Origin: Helicobacter pylori
GTDB lineage: Bacteria; Campylobacterota; Campylobacteria; Campylobacterales; Helicobacteraceae
DNA: 64,000 nucleotides
Reading direction: 5' to 3'
NCBI RefSeq assembly: GCF_900120335.1
Contig: NZ_LT635477.1
Location: 682,001-746,000, forward strand
Position numbers and translations under genes: made by a program. The notes below the pieces were generated by a model. It made no database searches, was not told the DNA's origin, and saw only the letters and a list, made by a program, of their open reading frames with translations. Every line of letters starts with the position of its first letter. The first letter of the stretch is position 1. Positions 47,131 through 56,646 of this stretch are shown in pieces.

Positions 47131-47255
47131 AAAAACCCTTAAAAAAGTAAAACCCCCTCTATTAAAACCCCTCTAAAAGAAAATTAAAAATAATCCTATT
47201 CTAATCAAACACCAATAACCAAACTCCCTAAACAACGCTTTTAAAAGTCATGCTT

Positions 47256-48203
47256 TTATTGGTCTGTTTTGTTTTTGCAACACAAAGCATGCGAATCATC
47301 ATTGGGTTCGCTAATAGAGAGGTTTCTTAATTCATAAGCCAATTTAATAGACGCCGCAGCGTCATCCAAGCCAAACCCCCCTTGAGCTAAAATCTGTTTG
47401 TAGCTTTCTATATACAGATTATCAAAGCTTTGCGTGAGATTGACTTCTTCGCCCTCTAGGATCATTTTATGATAAACTTTTTCTTTAGCCACTCCCATGT
47501 GTTCTGGATTGATGGAAAAAAACCATCTTATTTTGGCATGCTCTAAAAAGAGTATCCCGCACACGCAATCAGGCTCTTCTCTATTGATAACCTTGTCTTT
47601 AACGCCTCCAAATAAATACAATAAAGTGTCAAAGATATTCACTCCCATTTGAGTGGCTAACCCCCCACTCCTATTCACATCGGCTCGCCATGAAGAAAAA
47701 TACCATTTCCCCTGAACGCTGATATAAGTGAGCGTGATGTCAAACACTTTTTCAGGGTTTTTTTCTAATTCGCTTTTAATTTTTTCTTTCAAAGCCAGCG
47801 TGTCGCAATGCAAGCGCAAGGGCAAAAGACTGAATACCCTTTTTTGGTATTTCACCTCTAAATCTTTTAATTCCTGTATTTCGCCAGGGTCTAAAACTAA
47901 GGGTTTTTCACAAATCACATGCATGCCGTTTCTTAACCCAAAACGGATGTGATCAAAATGCGTGTGCGTGGGCGTGCAAACGCTCAAATAGTTGATTTCT
48001 TTACCCATAGCCTTAGATTGCTCTAAATGCTTTTCAAAATCTTCAATATTGGTAAAAAACTCTGATTGCGGGAAATACTCATCTAAAACCCCCACGCTAT
48101 CATGAACATCAAAAGAGCTATCCAAAAAATGCCCCGTATCTCTAATCGCTTGCAAGTGCTTGGGTGCGATAAACCCCCCTGAACCAATCATAGCAAAAAG
48201 CAT
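47256..48203 (-). CDS. WbpB-like NAD-dependent sugar dehydrogenase (Gfo/Idh/MocA family)
   Basis: 315 residues. Rossmann start FAMIGSGGFIAPKHLQAI, then CTPTHTHFDHIRFGLRNGMH and the EKPL motif in VICEKPLVLD, and DVNRSGGLATQMGVNIFD in the catalytic domain. This matches the UDP-N-acetylglucosaminuronate 3-dehydrogenase (WbpB) branch, used for diacetamido-uronic acids in surface glycans; it is annotated as LPS biosynthesis in reference strains. No other wbp gene lies beside it, so the end product is unclear. Confidence 0.8.
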   Translation of the reverse strand: MLFAMIGSGGFIAPKHLQAIRDTGHFLDSSFDVHDSVGVLDEYFPQSEFFTNIEDFEKHLEQSKAMGKEINYLSVCTPTHTHFDHIRFGLRNGMHVICEKPLVLDPGEIQELKDLEVKYQKRVFSLLPLRLHCDTLALKEKIKSELEKNPEKVFDITLTYISVQGKWYFSSWRADVNRSGGLATQMGVNIFDTLLYLFGGVKDKVINREEPDCVCGILFLEHAKIRWFFSINPEHMGVAKEKVYHKMILEGEEVNLTQSFDNLYIESYKQILAQGGFGLDDAAASIKLAYELRNLSISEPNDDSHALCCKNKTDQ

Positions 48204-48264
48204 TCATCTTCCTTAAATAATTTTGAATCTCATTTTAGCAAAGATTAGCTTATTTAAGCTTATA

Positions 48265-50631
48265 TTATTGGCAATTAAAACACTCCACCGAGCGATCTAA
48301 CACGCTTTTTTCATCTATGCTAGGGCTTTCGCTGCGCAAATAGTAAGTGGATTTGAGTCCTAATTTCCAAGCGAGCGTGTAGATTTCATGCAAGGTTTTA
48401 CCACTGGCGTTTTCTATGCGTAAAAACACATTAACGCTTTGGCCTTGATCGATCCACTTTTGGCGTACCGCTGCCGCTTTAATCAAATCTTTAGCGTCAA
48501 TATCATAGGCTGATGTGTAAAAATTCCATGTTTCTACATTCAAATTAGGCACTACCACTGGAATTAGCCCGCTCAAATTTTCTTCAAACCATTTTTTCTT
48601 ATAAATGGGTTCAATCGTTTGGGTTGTGCCTACTAAAATAGAAATGGAGCTTGTAGGAGCGATCGCCATTAAATAGCCATTACGCATGCCATTAGCCTTG
48701 ACTTTTTCCCTCAAACCTTGCCAATCGCAAGCGTGATTGAAAAGCCCTTTTTCGGTGAGCTTCAAGGCTTCATTATTGGCTTTATCAATGGGGAAAATCC
48801 CCTTACTCCATTCTGAATTTTCAAAATCCTTATACACCCCTTTTTCTTCCGCTAAATTCGCGCTCGTGTCAATCGCATGGTAGCTGATTTGCTCCATTAA
48901 AGCGTCAATTTTTTCTAAATGCTCTTTAGACCCCCAGGCGATTTGGTGTTCTGCGAGCATTTGCGCTTCACCCATAACCCCTAACCCTATGGCTCTATTT
49001 TGTAAATTAGTGGCTTTGACTTTGCGGTTAGGGTAGAAATTCAAATCAATCACATTGTCTAAAAGCCTGACCATGATCGGCACGACCCTTTTAATGTCTT
49101 CTTCGGTGTTGATCTTGCTTAAATTGATGCTCGCTAGATTGCACACCGCCGTTTGCCCGTCTTTAGCGACTTTAGTAGCGATATAGATTGGTTTGCCTTT
49201 AAGAATATCCGTGCTAGTGAGCTTGTTAGCGCATTTAGTGATGTTACTATCTGTCGTTACCAACTCTTTTTCTTCAAAAAACTCTATCGCGCCGTCGGTG
49301 TATTCTATTTGCATGTAGTAGTGGTTGGGCGCGGTGTTTTGAAAAATCTCCGTGCATAAATTAGACGATCGAATGATTCCTGCATGGGCGTTTGGATTAC
49401 ACCGATTGGCGTTGTCTTTAAAGGCCAAGAAAGGCAAACCGGCTTCAAAATAATTCATTAAGATTTTTTTCCATAAATCTTTAGCGTTAATGTATTCTTT
49501 AATGATTTTAGGATCTTTTTCATACTCTAAATAGCGTTTTTCAAAATCCTGCCCATAAAGTTCAGTCAAATCCTTACACTCATAAGGGTCAAACAAAGTC
49601 CACATCGCATCTTCTAAAACCCTTTTCATGAACAGATCGCACACCCAAAGAGCCGGGAACAAATCATGCGCTCTTCGCCTTTCATCGCCGCTATTTTTCC
49701 TTAAATCAATGAACTCCATCACATCAATGTGCCAGATTTCCAAATACACCGCAATCGCGCCCTTTCGTGTGCCTAATTGATCAACCGCAATCGCCACATC
49801 ATTAGCGATTTTTAAAAACGGGATCGTGCCTGCGCTCGCATTCTTATGCCCATCAATATAGCTCCCAATAGATCGCACCAAAGAAAAATCCCAGCCAATC
49901 CCTCCGCCGTATTTGGACAATAGCGCCATTTCCTTATAGCTGTCAAAAATCCCCTCAATATTATCCGGCGTGCTACCAATATAGCATGAGCTTAATTGGT
50001 GCTTGGTGGTGCGCGCGTTCGCTAGAGTGGGGGTCGCGCACATCGCTTCAAATTTGCTTAAAACTTCATAAAATTCCAAAGCGATTTTGTTAGGTTCTTG
50101 TTCGTTTTGCGCTAAAAACATCGCAATGCTCATAAACATGTGTTGGGGCAGTTCAATAGGGTGATTGTTAGCGTCTTTTAACAAATAGCGATCATACAAG
50201 GTTTTAATCCCCAAATAGTTGAATTGGAAATCCCTTTCAGGCTTGATCTGGCTATTTAAAAACTCTAGATCAAATTTTTCCTTAAAGCCCTTAAGGATGC
50301 GGCCCTTTTCTTCAGCGTTTTCAAAATACTCTTTCAAATGCCTATACCCTGTAAAACCGCTCACTTTATGGTATAAATCATACAAAAAAAGCCTTGAGGC
50401 GACAAAACTCCAATTAGGCGTGTCAATATCTATCTTATCCACAGCGGTTTTAATCAAAGTTTGTTGGATTTCTTCAGTAGTGATCTTGTCCCTGAATTGC
50501 AACCTCGCATCCACTTCTAGCTCACTTTGGCTCACGCCCTCTAAATTGTCCGTAGCGTCCTTAGTGTATTTTTGGATTTTGGTAATGTCCAAAGGCTCAA
50601 TGCGCCCGTTTCGTTTAACCACCGTAATCAA
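48265..50631 (-). CDS. nrdA: Ribonucleoside-diphosphate reductase alpha chain NrdA (class I)
   Basis: 788 residues. The ATP-cone is at the start (ITVVKRNGRIEPLDITKIQKYT region); the active-site cysteines are in HQLSSCYIGS and RSSNLCTEIF. The radical-transfer residues and the C-terminal shuttle pair ECFNCQ at the very end are present. It reduces ribonucleotides to deoxyribonucleotides with NrdB encoded elsewhere. Typical length; no inserts. Confidence 0.95.
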   Translation of the reverse strand: MITVVKRNGRIEPLDITKIQKYTKDATDNLEGVSQSELEVDARLQFRDKITTEEIQQTLIKTAVDKIDIDTPNWSFVASRLFLYDLYHKVSGFTGYRHLKEYFENAEEKGRILKGFKEKFDLEFLNSQIKPERDFQFNYLGIKTLYDRYLLKDANNHPIELPQHMFMSIAMFLAQNEQEPNKIALEFYEVLSKFEAMCATPTLANARTTKHQLSSCYIGSTPDNIEGIFDSYKEMALLSKYGGGIGWDFSLVRSIGSYIDGHKNASAGTIPFLKIANDVAIAVDQLGTRKGAIAVYLEIWHIDVMEFIDLRKNSGDERRRAHDLFPALWVCDLFMKRVLEDAMWTLFDPYECKDLTELYGQDFEKRYLEYEKDPKIIKEYINAKDLWKKILMNYFEAGLPFLAFKDNANRCNPNAHAGIIRSSNLCTEIFQNTAPNHYYMQIEYTDGAIEFFEEKELVTTDSNITKCANKLTSTDILKGKPIYIATKVAKDGQTAVCNLASINLSKINTEEDIKRVVPIMVRLLDNVIDLNFYPNRKVKATNLQNRAIGLGVMGEAQMLAEHQIAWGSKEHLEKIDALMEQISYHAIDTSANLAEEKGVYKDFENSEWSKGIFPIDKANNEALKLTEKGLFNHACDWQGLREKVKANGMRNGYLMAIAPTSSISILVGTTQTIEPIYKKKWFEENLSGLIPVVVPNLNVETWNFYTSAYDIDAKDLIKAAAVRQKWIDQGQSVNVFLRIENASGKTLHEIYTLAWKLGLKSTYYLRSESPSIDEKSVLDRSVECFNCQ

Positions 50632-50714
50632 AATTTTTCCTTTAAATCAAATCATTTTCTTTTAAATTTGGCATTGTATCAATAAAAAACTTAAGAGTTA
50701 AGAAAGAGAAAAGT

Positions 50715-50812
50715 TTAAAAATAAAACTCTTAAAGGGGATAGGGGGTATTTTGAAATCATTCCCCTTATAGCCCCCCAGCTAAAAACCCCCTAACCCAAA
50801 AAGAGTGCTTTT
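50715..50812. repeat. Intergenic G/C-run hairpin repeat, inverted orientation
   Basis: The reverse complement closely follows 33278-33372: TTTTTGGGTTAGGGGG, a G6 run, ATTTCAAAATACCCCC and TATCCCC TTAAGAG in the same order and spacing. It lies between nrdA and the small membrane-protein gene. Short indels separate the copies. Confidence 0.75.
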
Positions 50813-50830
50813 TTAATCATTTGGGTTAAA

Positions 50831-51316
50831 TCACCACCCTAATTTAGCGCAAAGCCTAGAACAAATCCCAAAACACACAAGAAAGCCAAGCATAACCAAA
50901 CCCTCTATAAGGAAGTTGCTAGGATGCCCACAATACGCCGAAATCTCATGGATAGCGGCAATAAAGGGCATCGTTAAAAGCATCACATAAAAATCCCTTA
51001 GTCTTGCTCCTAACACAGCGTTATAAAACGCACCAAAAAACCTAGCCTTAAAAATGGCTTTCAAAAACTTGGGGTATCCTACTTGTAAGGATTTATAACA
51101 ATCCCTACCTCGAGGGTCAAACAAGAGATTAGACAACAAAGCCGCTATTAGACCCACTAGCCACATATAATAGCTATTTTTAGGGTCAAAAATCGAATCG
51201 CTAGCTGAACCATCCATGTCATAAAAAATCCTAGCGTTTATGGAGATACATATCGTATAGACTAGAGCCACTGCCCATTGATATTCCCAATCGCTCAAAC
51301 GATTTTTGATGTTCAT
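50831..51316 (-). CDS. Small multi-pass membrane protein of unknown function
   Basis: 161 residues with about four hydrophobic segments (roughly 14-30, 49-67, 108-124, 132-155), a loop NLLFDPRGRDCYKS, and six cysteines scattered mostly in the second half. It begins 23 bases after the stop of the glycine-zipper gene, on the same strand, so they form a two-gene unit between glmU and nrdA. No family recognised. A partner or immunity role for the secreted small protein is speculation from the pairing. Confidence 0.6.
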   Translation of the reverse strand: MNIKNRLSDWEYQWAVALVYTICISINARIFYDMDGSASDSIFDPKNSYYMWLVGLIAALLSNLLFDPRGRDCYKSLQVGYPKFLKAIFKARFFGAFYNAVLGARLRDFYVMLLTMPFIAAIHEISAYCGHPSNFLIEGLVMLGFLVCFGICSRLCAKLGW

Positions 51317-51339
51317 GCTCTCTCCTTTCTTGCCTAAAG

Positions 51340-51678
51340 CTACCTATCATACACGAAATGACGATCATAGGTAGGTTCTCTTGGGGCTTGCGGCTCTCTA
51401 TCAACGCCACGGATAAAATCTTCTACCCTATCGCCTATTTCACGACCAAACTCTCTCCCCACAGAACCACCAACTAATCTGCCAGCCCAACCACCCGCAG
51501 GACCACCAACGGCTCCCCCCATTGCACCACCAACACCACCCCCAATTGCACCACCAACAGCTCCCCCCCAAAATCTGCCAAATTCACCCCTTGCCTCTAT
51601 TTTAGGACCAGCTATAGCCACATTAGCCATTGCACCGCATAAAACCACTACACAACTGAATGTTCTTAATCCACTCAT
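51340..51678 (-). CDS. Secreted glycine-zipper protein
   Basis: 112 residues from the ATG at 51678, chosen because AAGGA sits six bases upstream; the frame stays open a further 24 codons. Signal peptide MSGLRTFSCVVVLCGAMANVAIA. Residues 36-75 form a dense GxxxG helix (WGGAVGGAIGGG, GGAMGGAVGGPAGG, LVGGSVG), which favours membrane insertion and self-assembly. Then a charged amphipathic helix and a Pro/Arg-rich tail (EPQAPREP). Similar glycine zippers occur in outer-membrane-associated lipoproteins and in pore-forming bacteriocins; neither can be assigned here. Confidence 0.6.
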   Translation of the reverse strand: MSGLRTFSCVVVLCGAMANVAIAGPKIEARGEFGRFWGGAVGGAIGGGVGGAMGGAVGGPAGGWAGRLVGGSVGREFGREIGDRVEDFIRGVDREPQAPREPTYDRHFVYDR

Positions 51679-51899
51679 AACAAATCCTTTCATAAAATGG
51701 AGATTCAAGGCATGTTTGAGCATACCTTGATGAGAATATTTATACCACAACCCTATTAAAAGCGTTGTTACAGATCAGCCAAATATCACAAAAATCTCAA
51801 TAAGTGTTTTGTTTATTCACAAATTACAAGATTAAGGTAAATTGTTATTTAAAAATACGCTCAAATGAAGTTTTAAAACAGCAATTCTTTTCAAGCTCC

Positions 51900-53201
51900 T
51901 TAAGGCTTCTTAAAAAACTTAAAATACCCGTTTTCAATGTTAGTTTGAGGGGCGCGTGAAAGGCTTAACGAACCGCTAGGAATGTCTTTAGTGATGGTGG
52001 TGCCGCTGCCGATTAAAACATTAGAGCCGATAGTTATGGGAGCGACTAGCTGGCTATCGCTCCCTATAAAGACATTTTCACCGATGATTGTTTGGTGTTT
52101 ATTTTTACCATCGTAATTGCAAGTGATCACGCCAGCCCCCACATTTGTGTTTTTCCCTATCTCGCAATCCCCTAAATAGCTCAAATGCCCTGCTTTAGCG
52201 CCTTGGAGTTTGGCGTTTTTCGTCTCTACAAAATTCCCCACATGACTATCACAAATCACGCTTTTAGGGCGCGCATGGGCAAACGGCCCCACGCTGCTAT
52301 TAATAATTTGGCTCTCTTCTATCACGCTATAAGCCTTAATGCGCGCGTTTTCTATCAAGCAATTCCCAATCAAACGCACCCCTTGCTCTAAAACGCACTC
52401 CCCCTTAAAACTCACGCCTTTTTCTAAGTAAATGCTCTTTGGTAATTGCATCATTACCCCCAAGTCCATGGCGTTTTTTCGCAGTCTTTCTAACATGATT
52501 TCTTCAGCCTTCGCTCTTTCTGTTTGGCTATTCACCCCTAAAAAACACTCTTCTTCTAAAAAAATAGCGTCAATTTTTTCATTCCCCTTAATACCCAAAG
52601 CGATCAAATCCGTGAGATAGTATTCTTTTTGGGCGTTTTGGTCATGGAGTTTGGGCAAGTATTTTTCTAAAAACTCCCTTTCAAAAAAATACACGCCAGC
52701 ATTCACGCTTTTAATTCCTTTTTCTTTGGCGTTAGCGTCCTTTTCTTCTACAATCTTTTTAACCTGATGGTTTTCTAAAACAACGCGCCCATAACCTTTA
52801 GGGTCAGCTAAATGCAGTAAGCCTATGGCGTTATTCTTGCTTTCTAATAAGGGGGTAAGCGTGTCTTTAGTGATTAAGGGCATGTCCGCATTCAAAATCA
52901 AAACCCGCTCATGTTGAGTGGGAATAGGCGTTTTATCTTCTTGCATGATAGCCCCACCCGTCCCTGAATATTTTTCCACGATTTGAGCGTGAAAAATGAC
53001 GCCCTTAAAACGCTTTGACACCGCTTCTTTAATGCGTTCTTGTTGGTGGTGTAAGATAAGATGCACATCATTACTGATTGAAAAAGCCACTTCTAAAATG
53101 TAAAACAGCATAGGCTCCCCGCAAAGGGTGTGTAAAGTCTTAGGCAGGCTAGAACGCATGCGAGTGCCTTTGCCAGCGGCTAGTATGATTACAGAAAGCA
53201 T
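51900..53201 (-). CDS. glmU: Bifunctional GlmU (GlcN-1-P acetyltransferase / GlcNAc-1-P uridyltransferase)
   Basis: 433 residues. N-terminal nucleotidyltransferase with [20 protein letters not shown] and ILNADMPLI. The C-terminal left-handed beta-helix is made of hexapeptides with [19 protein letters not shown], the acetyltransferase active site, and [10 protein letters not shown]. It makes UDP-GlcNAc for peptidoglycan and LPS, upstream of MurA, which is also in this window. Complete. Confidence 0.95.
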   Translation of the reverse strand: MLSVIILAAGKGTRMRSSLPKTLHTLCGEPMLFYILEVAFSISNDVHLILHHQQERIKEAVSKRFKGVIFHAQIVEKYSGTGGAIMQEDKTPIPTQHERVLILNADMPLITKDTLTPLLESKNNAIGLLHLADPKGYGRVVLENHQVKKIVEEKDANAKEKGIKSVNAGVYFFEREFLEKYLPKLHDQNAQKEYYLTDLIALGIKGNEKIDAIFLEEECFLGVNSQTERAKAEEIMLERLRKNAMDLGVMMQLPKSIYLEKGVSFKGECVLEQGVRLIGNCLIENARIKAYSVIEESQIINSSVGPFAHARPKSVICDSHVGNFVETKNAKLQGAKAGHLSYLGDCEIGKNTNVGAGVITCNYDGKNKHQTIIGENVFIGSDSQLVAPITIGSNVLIGSGTTITKDIPSGSLSLSRAPQTNIENGYFKFFKKP

Positions 53202-53297
53202 TAAAATCCTTCAATTTATGGGGTTATTTTAGGGAATTTTAACATGCCTTATCTTATAATTTGACCTTGTTTTTATTAAAGATTTAAGGCTAGAATT

Positions 53298-54050
53298 GTG
53301 CGTTTTTTCATTTTTTTAATGCTTGCTCTCATTTGCCCTTTAATATGCCCCTTAATGAGTGCTGATAGCGCTTTGCCTAGCGTCAACCTCTCTTTAAACG
53401 CTCCTAATGATCCTAAACAGCTCGTAACCACCCTTAATGTCATCGCCCTGCTCACGCTTTTAGTTTTAGCCCCATCGTTGATTTTAGTGATGACGAGTTT
53501 CACCCGTTTGATTGTGGTGTTTTCTTTTTTGAGGACCGCTTTAGGCACGCAACAAACCCCTCCCACTCAAATTTTAGTCTCGCTCTCCTTGATATTGACT
53601 TTTTTTATCATGGAACCTAGCTTGAAAAAGGCTTATGATACAGGGATTAAGCCTTATATGGATAAAAAGATTTCTTACACCGAAGCGTTTGAAAAAAGCG
53701 CTCTGCCTTTCAAGGAATTCATGCTCAAAAACACACGAGAAAAGGATCTAGCGCTTTTTTTTAGGATTAGGAATTTGCCTAACCCTAAAACCCCTGATGA
53801 TGTGAGCTTGAGCGTTTTAATCCCGGCGTTTATGATAAGCGAGTTGAAAACAGCGTTTCAAATCGGCTTTTTACTCTACTTGCCTTTTTTGGTGATTGAT
53901 ATGGTTATCAGCTCTATTTTAATGGCGATGGGCATGATGATGCTCCCGCCTGTAATGATTTCTCTGCCTTTTAAAATTTTAGTGTTTATTCTGGTGGATG
54001 GGTTTAATTTATTGACCGAAAATTTAGTGGCGAGTTTTAAAATGGTTTAA
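53298..54050 (+). CDS. fliP: Flagellar export apparatus protein FliP, intact
   Basis: 250 residues from a GTG start. Cleavable signal peptide (MRFFIFLMLALICPLICPLMSA), then the FliP core: MTSFTRLIVVFSFLRTALGTQ, QILVSLSLILTFFIMEP, and near the end FLLYLPFLVIDMVISSILMAMGMMM followed by PVMISLPFKILVFILVDGFNLL. It forms the export gate with FliQ and FliR in the inner membrane. The C-rich stretch after GTQQ, which is uninterrupted and slippery in some strains, is broken by a T here. It stands alone between glmU and fecA1. Confidence 0.95.
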   Translation: MRFFIFLMLALICPLICPLMSADSALPSVNLSLNAPNDPKQLVTTLNVIALLTLLVLAPSLILVMTSFTRLIVVFSFLRTALGTQQTPPTQILVSLSLILTFFIMEPSLKKAYDTGIKPYMDKKISYTEAFEKSALPFKEFMLKNTREKDLALFFRIRNLPNPKTPDDVSLSVLIPAFMISELKTAFQIGFLLYLPFLVIDMVISSILMAMGMMMLPPVMISLPFKILVFILVDGFNLLTENLVASFKMV

Positions 54051-54091
54051 TATCAAACATTCAAGCCATAAAAGGATAGCTTGAAATTAAT

Positions 54092-56395
54092 TTAAAACTC
54101 ATAATTCAAATACGCTGTAATGGATCTCCCTGGCGCGGGTTCTCTCCCTGTAGGGCTTGTGCCAATCCCCCTAAAATAATACTTCATGTTAAAAAGGTTA
54201 TTGATTTGCAAACTCCCTGTGATTTTATGCCTACCGCTTTGCCATAAAATTGAGCTTACTTGAACATTCAACACAAAATACAAGGGCAATAACCCCACTG
54301 AATTACAACCATACTCTAACCCTCCTGTGTATTCTGGGTTTAAGGGCAGGCACACGGTTTGATCTTTAGCTTGATTGAGCATGGAACTATAAGCACGGCT
54401 ATAAAAATAGCTACTGATACCAAAAGTCGTGTGCTTGTAAGTATACATCATGTCAAATATGAATTGGTTAGGACTCACATAGGGCAAGCGCTTCCCTTTA
54501 ATGTCAAAGGGTTTATTGACAATGCCTGTAAAATAATAAGCAATATCATCAGCGTTAGAAGTGATGCGCGCATCAATATAAGTGTAAGCCACATGGAATT
54601 GCAAACCCCTAATCGGCGCGTAATACAATTCCAATTCCACCCCTTGACTTCTGGCATCCACAGGCTGCGGGCTATAGCCTCCCGCATAGTAACGCTTGGC
54701 AAAAATCACAAAATAATTGGTGTTAAAGCTCAATAGATTTTTATAACTATAGCGTTGCCCCACTTCAATTTCATTAAAAATTTGGTTGTAATTAGTCCTA
54801 GTAATGCCTACCATTGTGTGTTGTGGGGGGATAAAACTGCGGCGGTAGTTCGCATACCATATCCAATTTTCCATAGGTTTATAGCCAATATTAAGGGCAG
54901 GACTCCATTCGTTTTGACGCTGTTTTTTACTGGTCCATACGGAAAAATCGTGCTTTTCTGGCTCTTTGTTGTTATAGTTCAAAAAAGTGTATCTAATCCC
55001 TGGAGTTATCGCTAATTTAGAATCAAAAAGCTCTATTTTATCGCTCAACCATACCGCTGTATAGTTATTAAACATTTCTTGATTATTGTTAGGCGTTTTA
55101 GAAAGGACATAAGGAGGCATGTGGCACACCCCATTGATAATATCCGATTTTTCGCATGTGCTTTGATCGGATCTAATGAACATGTCCATCGTCATAAAAC
55201 GCATGCCCACATTAAAAGTTTGCTTAACTTTATTGGTATTGACAACTAAGTTCAAATTAGGCTCAAAAGCGTTCATCACATAGCGCCTTAAATGATCAAA
55301 AATAAAAAATCCTGGATAATTTTGATCCGTATAAACAGGGCCTAATTTAGGATTGGTATTGACATTTAAATAGTTAGAATCAAATTTAAAATCCCTTGAC
55401 ATGTCATGCCCATAGTAACTGAAAGTGAAATCCCCACCGACTCTATCCGTGTCCCCAAAAAAGTTTTGATACACAGCTCCCCATCGCTTCGCTCTCCCGC
55501 TTTTATCGTTATTGGGGCGGTTGTTTTGAAAACGATTTTGATTGTAAGCGGCTATGCCTAAAGATCCAGGGTCTGTCAAGAAATAACTATAATATTGAAA
55601 AAAAGCGGTGATCTTGTTGCTATCATTGATTTGATACAACGAATCTAACATGTAGTTTTGAATATCCGTAGGGCTGTTGTATCTAAACCCCTGCCCTTTG
55701 AGCCAATTGACTTGAGCTTGGATTCCAAAATGCTTATTCATCATACCCCCCGTTCTTAAATAGGTGTTAAAAAGCATGTTATTAACTAAGCTTTTATCAA
55801 TGTTTTTAGAATTTTGATTGAAAAACCCCCCATTTTCAGACTTGCCCCAAAAAGTGGTCCTCTCGCTCACCTGACTTTCCCAATTGGTAGGAATGCCTTT
55901 GGTGATAATGTTGATCACACCGCCAAAAGCGTTAGGGCCATAACGCACGCTCTCCCCACCCTTAGTTACGCTGATTCTATCCACAGATTGAAAGGTTACA
56001 GGAAAAATAACCGTGCCAATTTCAACATAGGGCGCGACATAAATAGGAATCCCATTGACTAGAATCATTCCCGTATTAGAATGCCCTGGGCCTCCCGCAC
56101 CAAACCCCCTAATGGAAATGCTAGGCACAGCTCCAATACCTGTAGAGTTTCTAATATGCACGCCCGGCACATTTTGCAAAGCTTCTTCAATGCTTTGATT
56201 GGCGCTTTTAGTGAGCTGTTTATTAGAAATCACCGTGCGAGAACCCATATAGTTTCTAACCTCCTTACTTCTCCAACTTAAAGGCGCTTCTTTATCGTTA
56301 GCTATTCCTGAAGCTTCCACCCTTTCCAAATTATGAGTCTTTACGGCATGCGCGCTATGACTCAAAACAGCTAGAGAGACTAAAATTCTTTTCAT
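54092..56395 (-). CDS. fecA1: TonB-dependent outer-membrane receptor FecA1
   Basis: 767 residues with a signal peptide (MKRILVSLAVLSHSAHA). The plug domain has GSRTVISNKQLTKSANQSIEEAL and PSISIRGFGAGGPGH, followed by a 22-strand barrel ending in SITAYLNYEF. Annotated in reference strains as an iron(III) dicitrate receptor (one of three FecA copies); nickel transport has been shown for FecA3, so the substrate of this copy is taken from annotation. A Fur-box-like palindrome lies upstream. feoB follows the same strand, transcribed separately. Confidence 0.92.
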   Translation of the reverse strand: MKRILVSLAVLSHSAHAVKTHNLERVEASGIANDKEAPLSWRSKEVRNYMGSRTVISNKQLTKSANQSIEEALQNVPGVHIRNSTGIGAVPSISIRGFGAGGPGHSNTGMILVNGIPIYVAPYVEIGTVIFPVTFQSVDRISVTKGGESVRYGPNAFGGVINIITKGIPTNWESQVSERTTFWGKSENGGFFNQNSKNIDKSLVNNMLFNTYLRTGGMMNKHFGIQAQVNWLKGQGFRYNSPTDIQNYMLDSLYQINDSNKITAFFQYYSYFLTDPGSLGIAAYNQNRFQNNRPNNDKSGRAKRWGAVYQNFFGDTDRVGGDFTFSYYGHDMSRDFKFDSNYLNVNTNPKLGPVYTDQNYPGFFIFDHLRRYVMNAFEPNLNLVVNTNKVKQTFNVGMRFMTMDMFIRSDQSTCEKSDIINGVCHMPPYVLSKTPNNNQEMFNNYTAVWLSDKIELFDSKLAITPGIRYTFLNYNNKEPEKHDFSVWTSKKQRQNEWSPALNIGYKPMENWIWYANYRRSFIPPQHTMVGITRTNYNQIFNEIEVGQRYSYKNLLSFNTNYFVIFAKRYYAGGYSPQPVDARSQGVELELYYAPIRGLQFHVAYTYIDARITSNADDIAYYFTGIVNKPFDIKGKRLPYVSPNQFIFDMMYTYKHTTFGISSYFYSRAYSSMLNQAKDQTVCLPLNPEYTGGLEYGCNSVGLLPLYFVLNVQVSSILWQSGRHKITGSLQINNLFNMKYYFRGIGTSPTGREPAPGRSITAYLNYEF

Positions 56396-56442
56396 TTACT
56401 GCCTTTTATGAAAAATGTTACTTTTTACAACAAGGAAGATTT

Positions 56443-56459
56443 TATAATAACCATTATTA
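56443..56459 (-). promoter_or_regulatory. Fur-box-like palindrome upstream of fecA1
   Basis: On the minus strand TAATAATGGTTATTATA: TAATAA and TTATTA arms around a 3-base centre, about 50 bases before the ATG, overlapping a TATAAAAT -10-like hexamer. It agrees with the TAATAAT-type operator reported for iron-loaded Fur in H. pylori. The rest of the 251-base gap is AT-rich with a further NAT-type stretch at about 56485-56500. Confidence 0.65.
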
Positions 56460-56613
56460 GTTTTAGCTTAAATTTTTAAAAAATTATTATTTAGATAATA
56501 TTAATGACTTTTTTTATCAAAAATGCCGATTAATGCGAATGTTGATGGAAAGGATTGGAATATAAAGAAAAATAAAAATTTTTTAATATTTCTAATGGGG
56601 GAATTTTAAACAA

Positions 56614-56637
56614 ATAAAGGGTTTTTAAACCCTTTAT
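56614..56637 (-). terminator. Intrinsic terminator after feoB
   Basis: ATAAAGGGTTT and AAACCCTTTAT form an 11-bp stem with a tiny loop, 10 bases past the feoB stop, followed on the minus strand by ATTTGTTT. Confidence 0.65.
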
Positions 56638-56646
56638 GGCTAGCCT

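Noticed and set aside
50219-50665. A 148-codon frame antisense to the 5' end of nrdA
   Set aside because: NrdA is clear on the other strand; this frame has no motif.
53555-53566. fliP as a split gene, as in one reference genome
   Set aside because: The frame is continuous here over all 250 codons.
54051-54091. Bidirectional terminator between fliP and fecA1
   Set aside because: TTCAAGC/GCTTGAA leaves a 12-base loop and lacks a T tract on either side; too weak to list.
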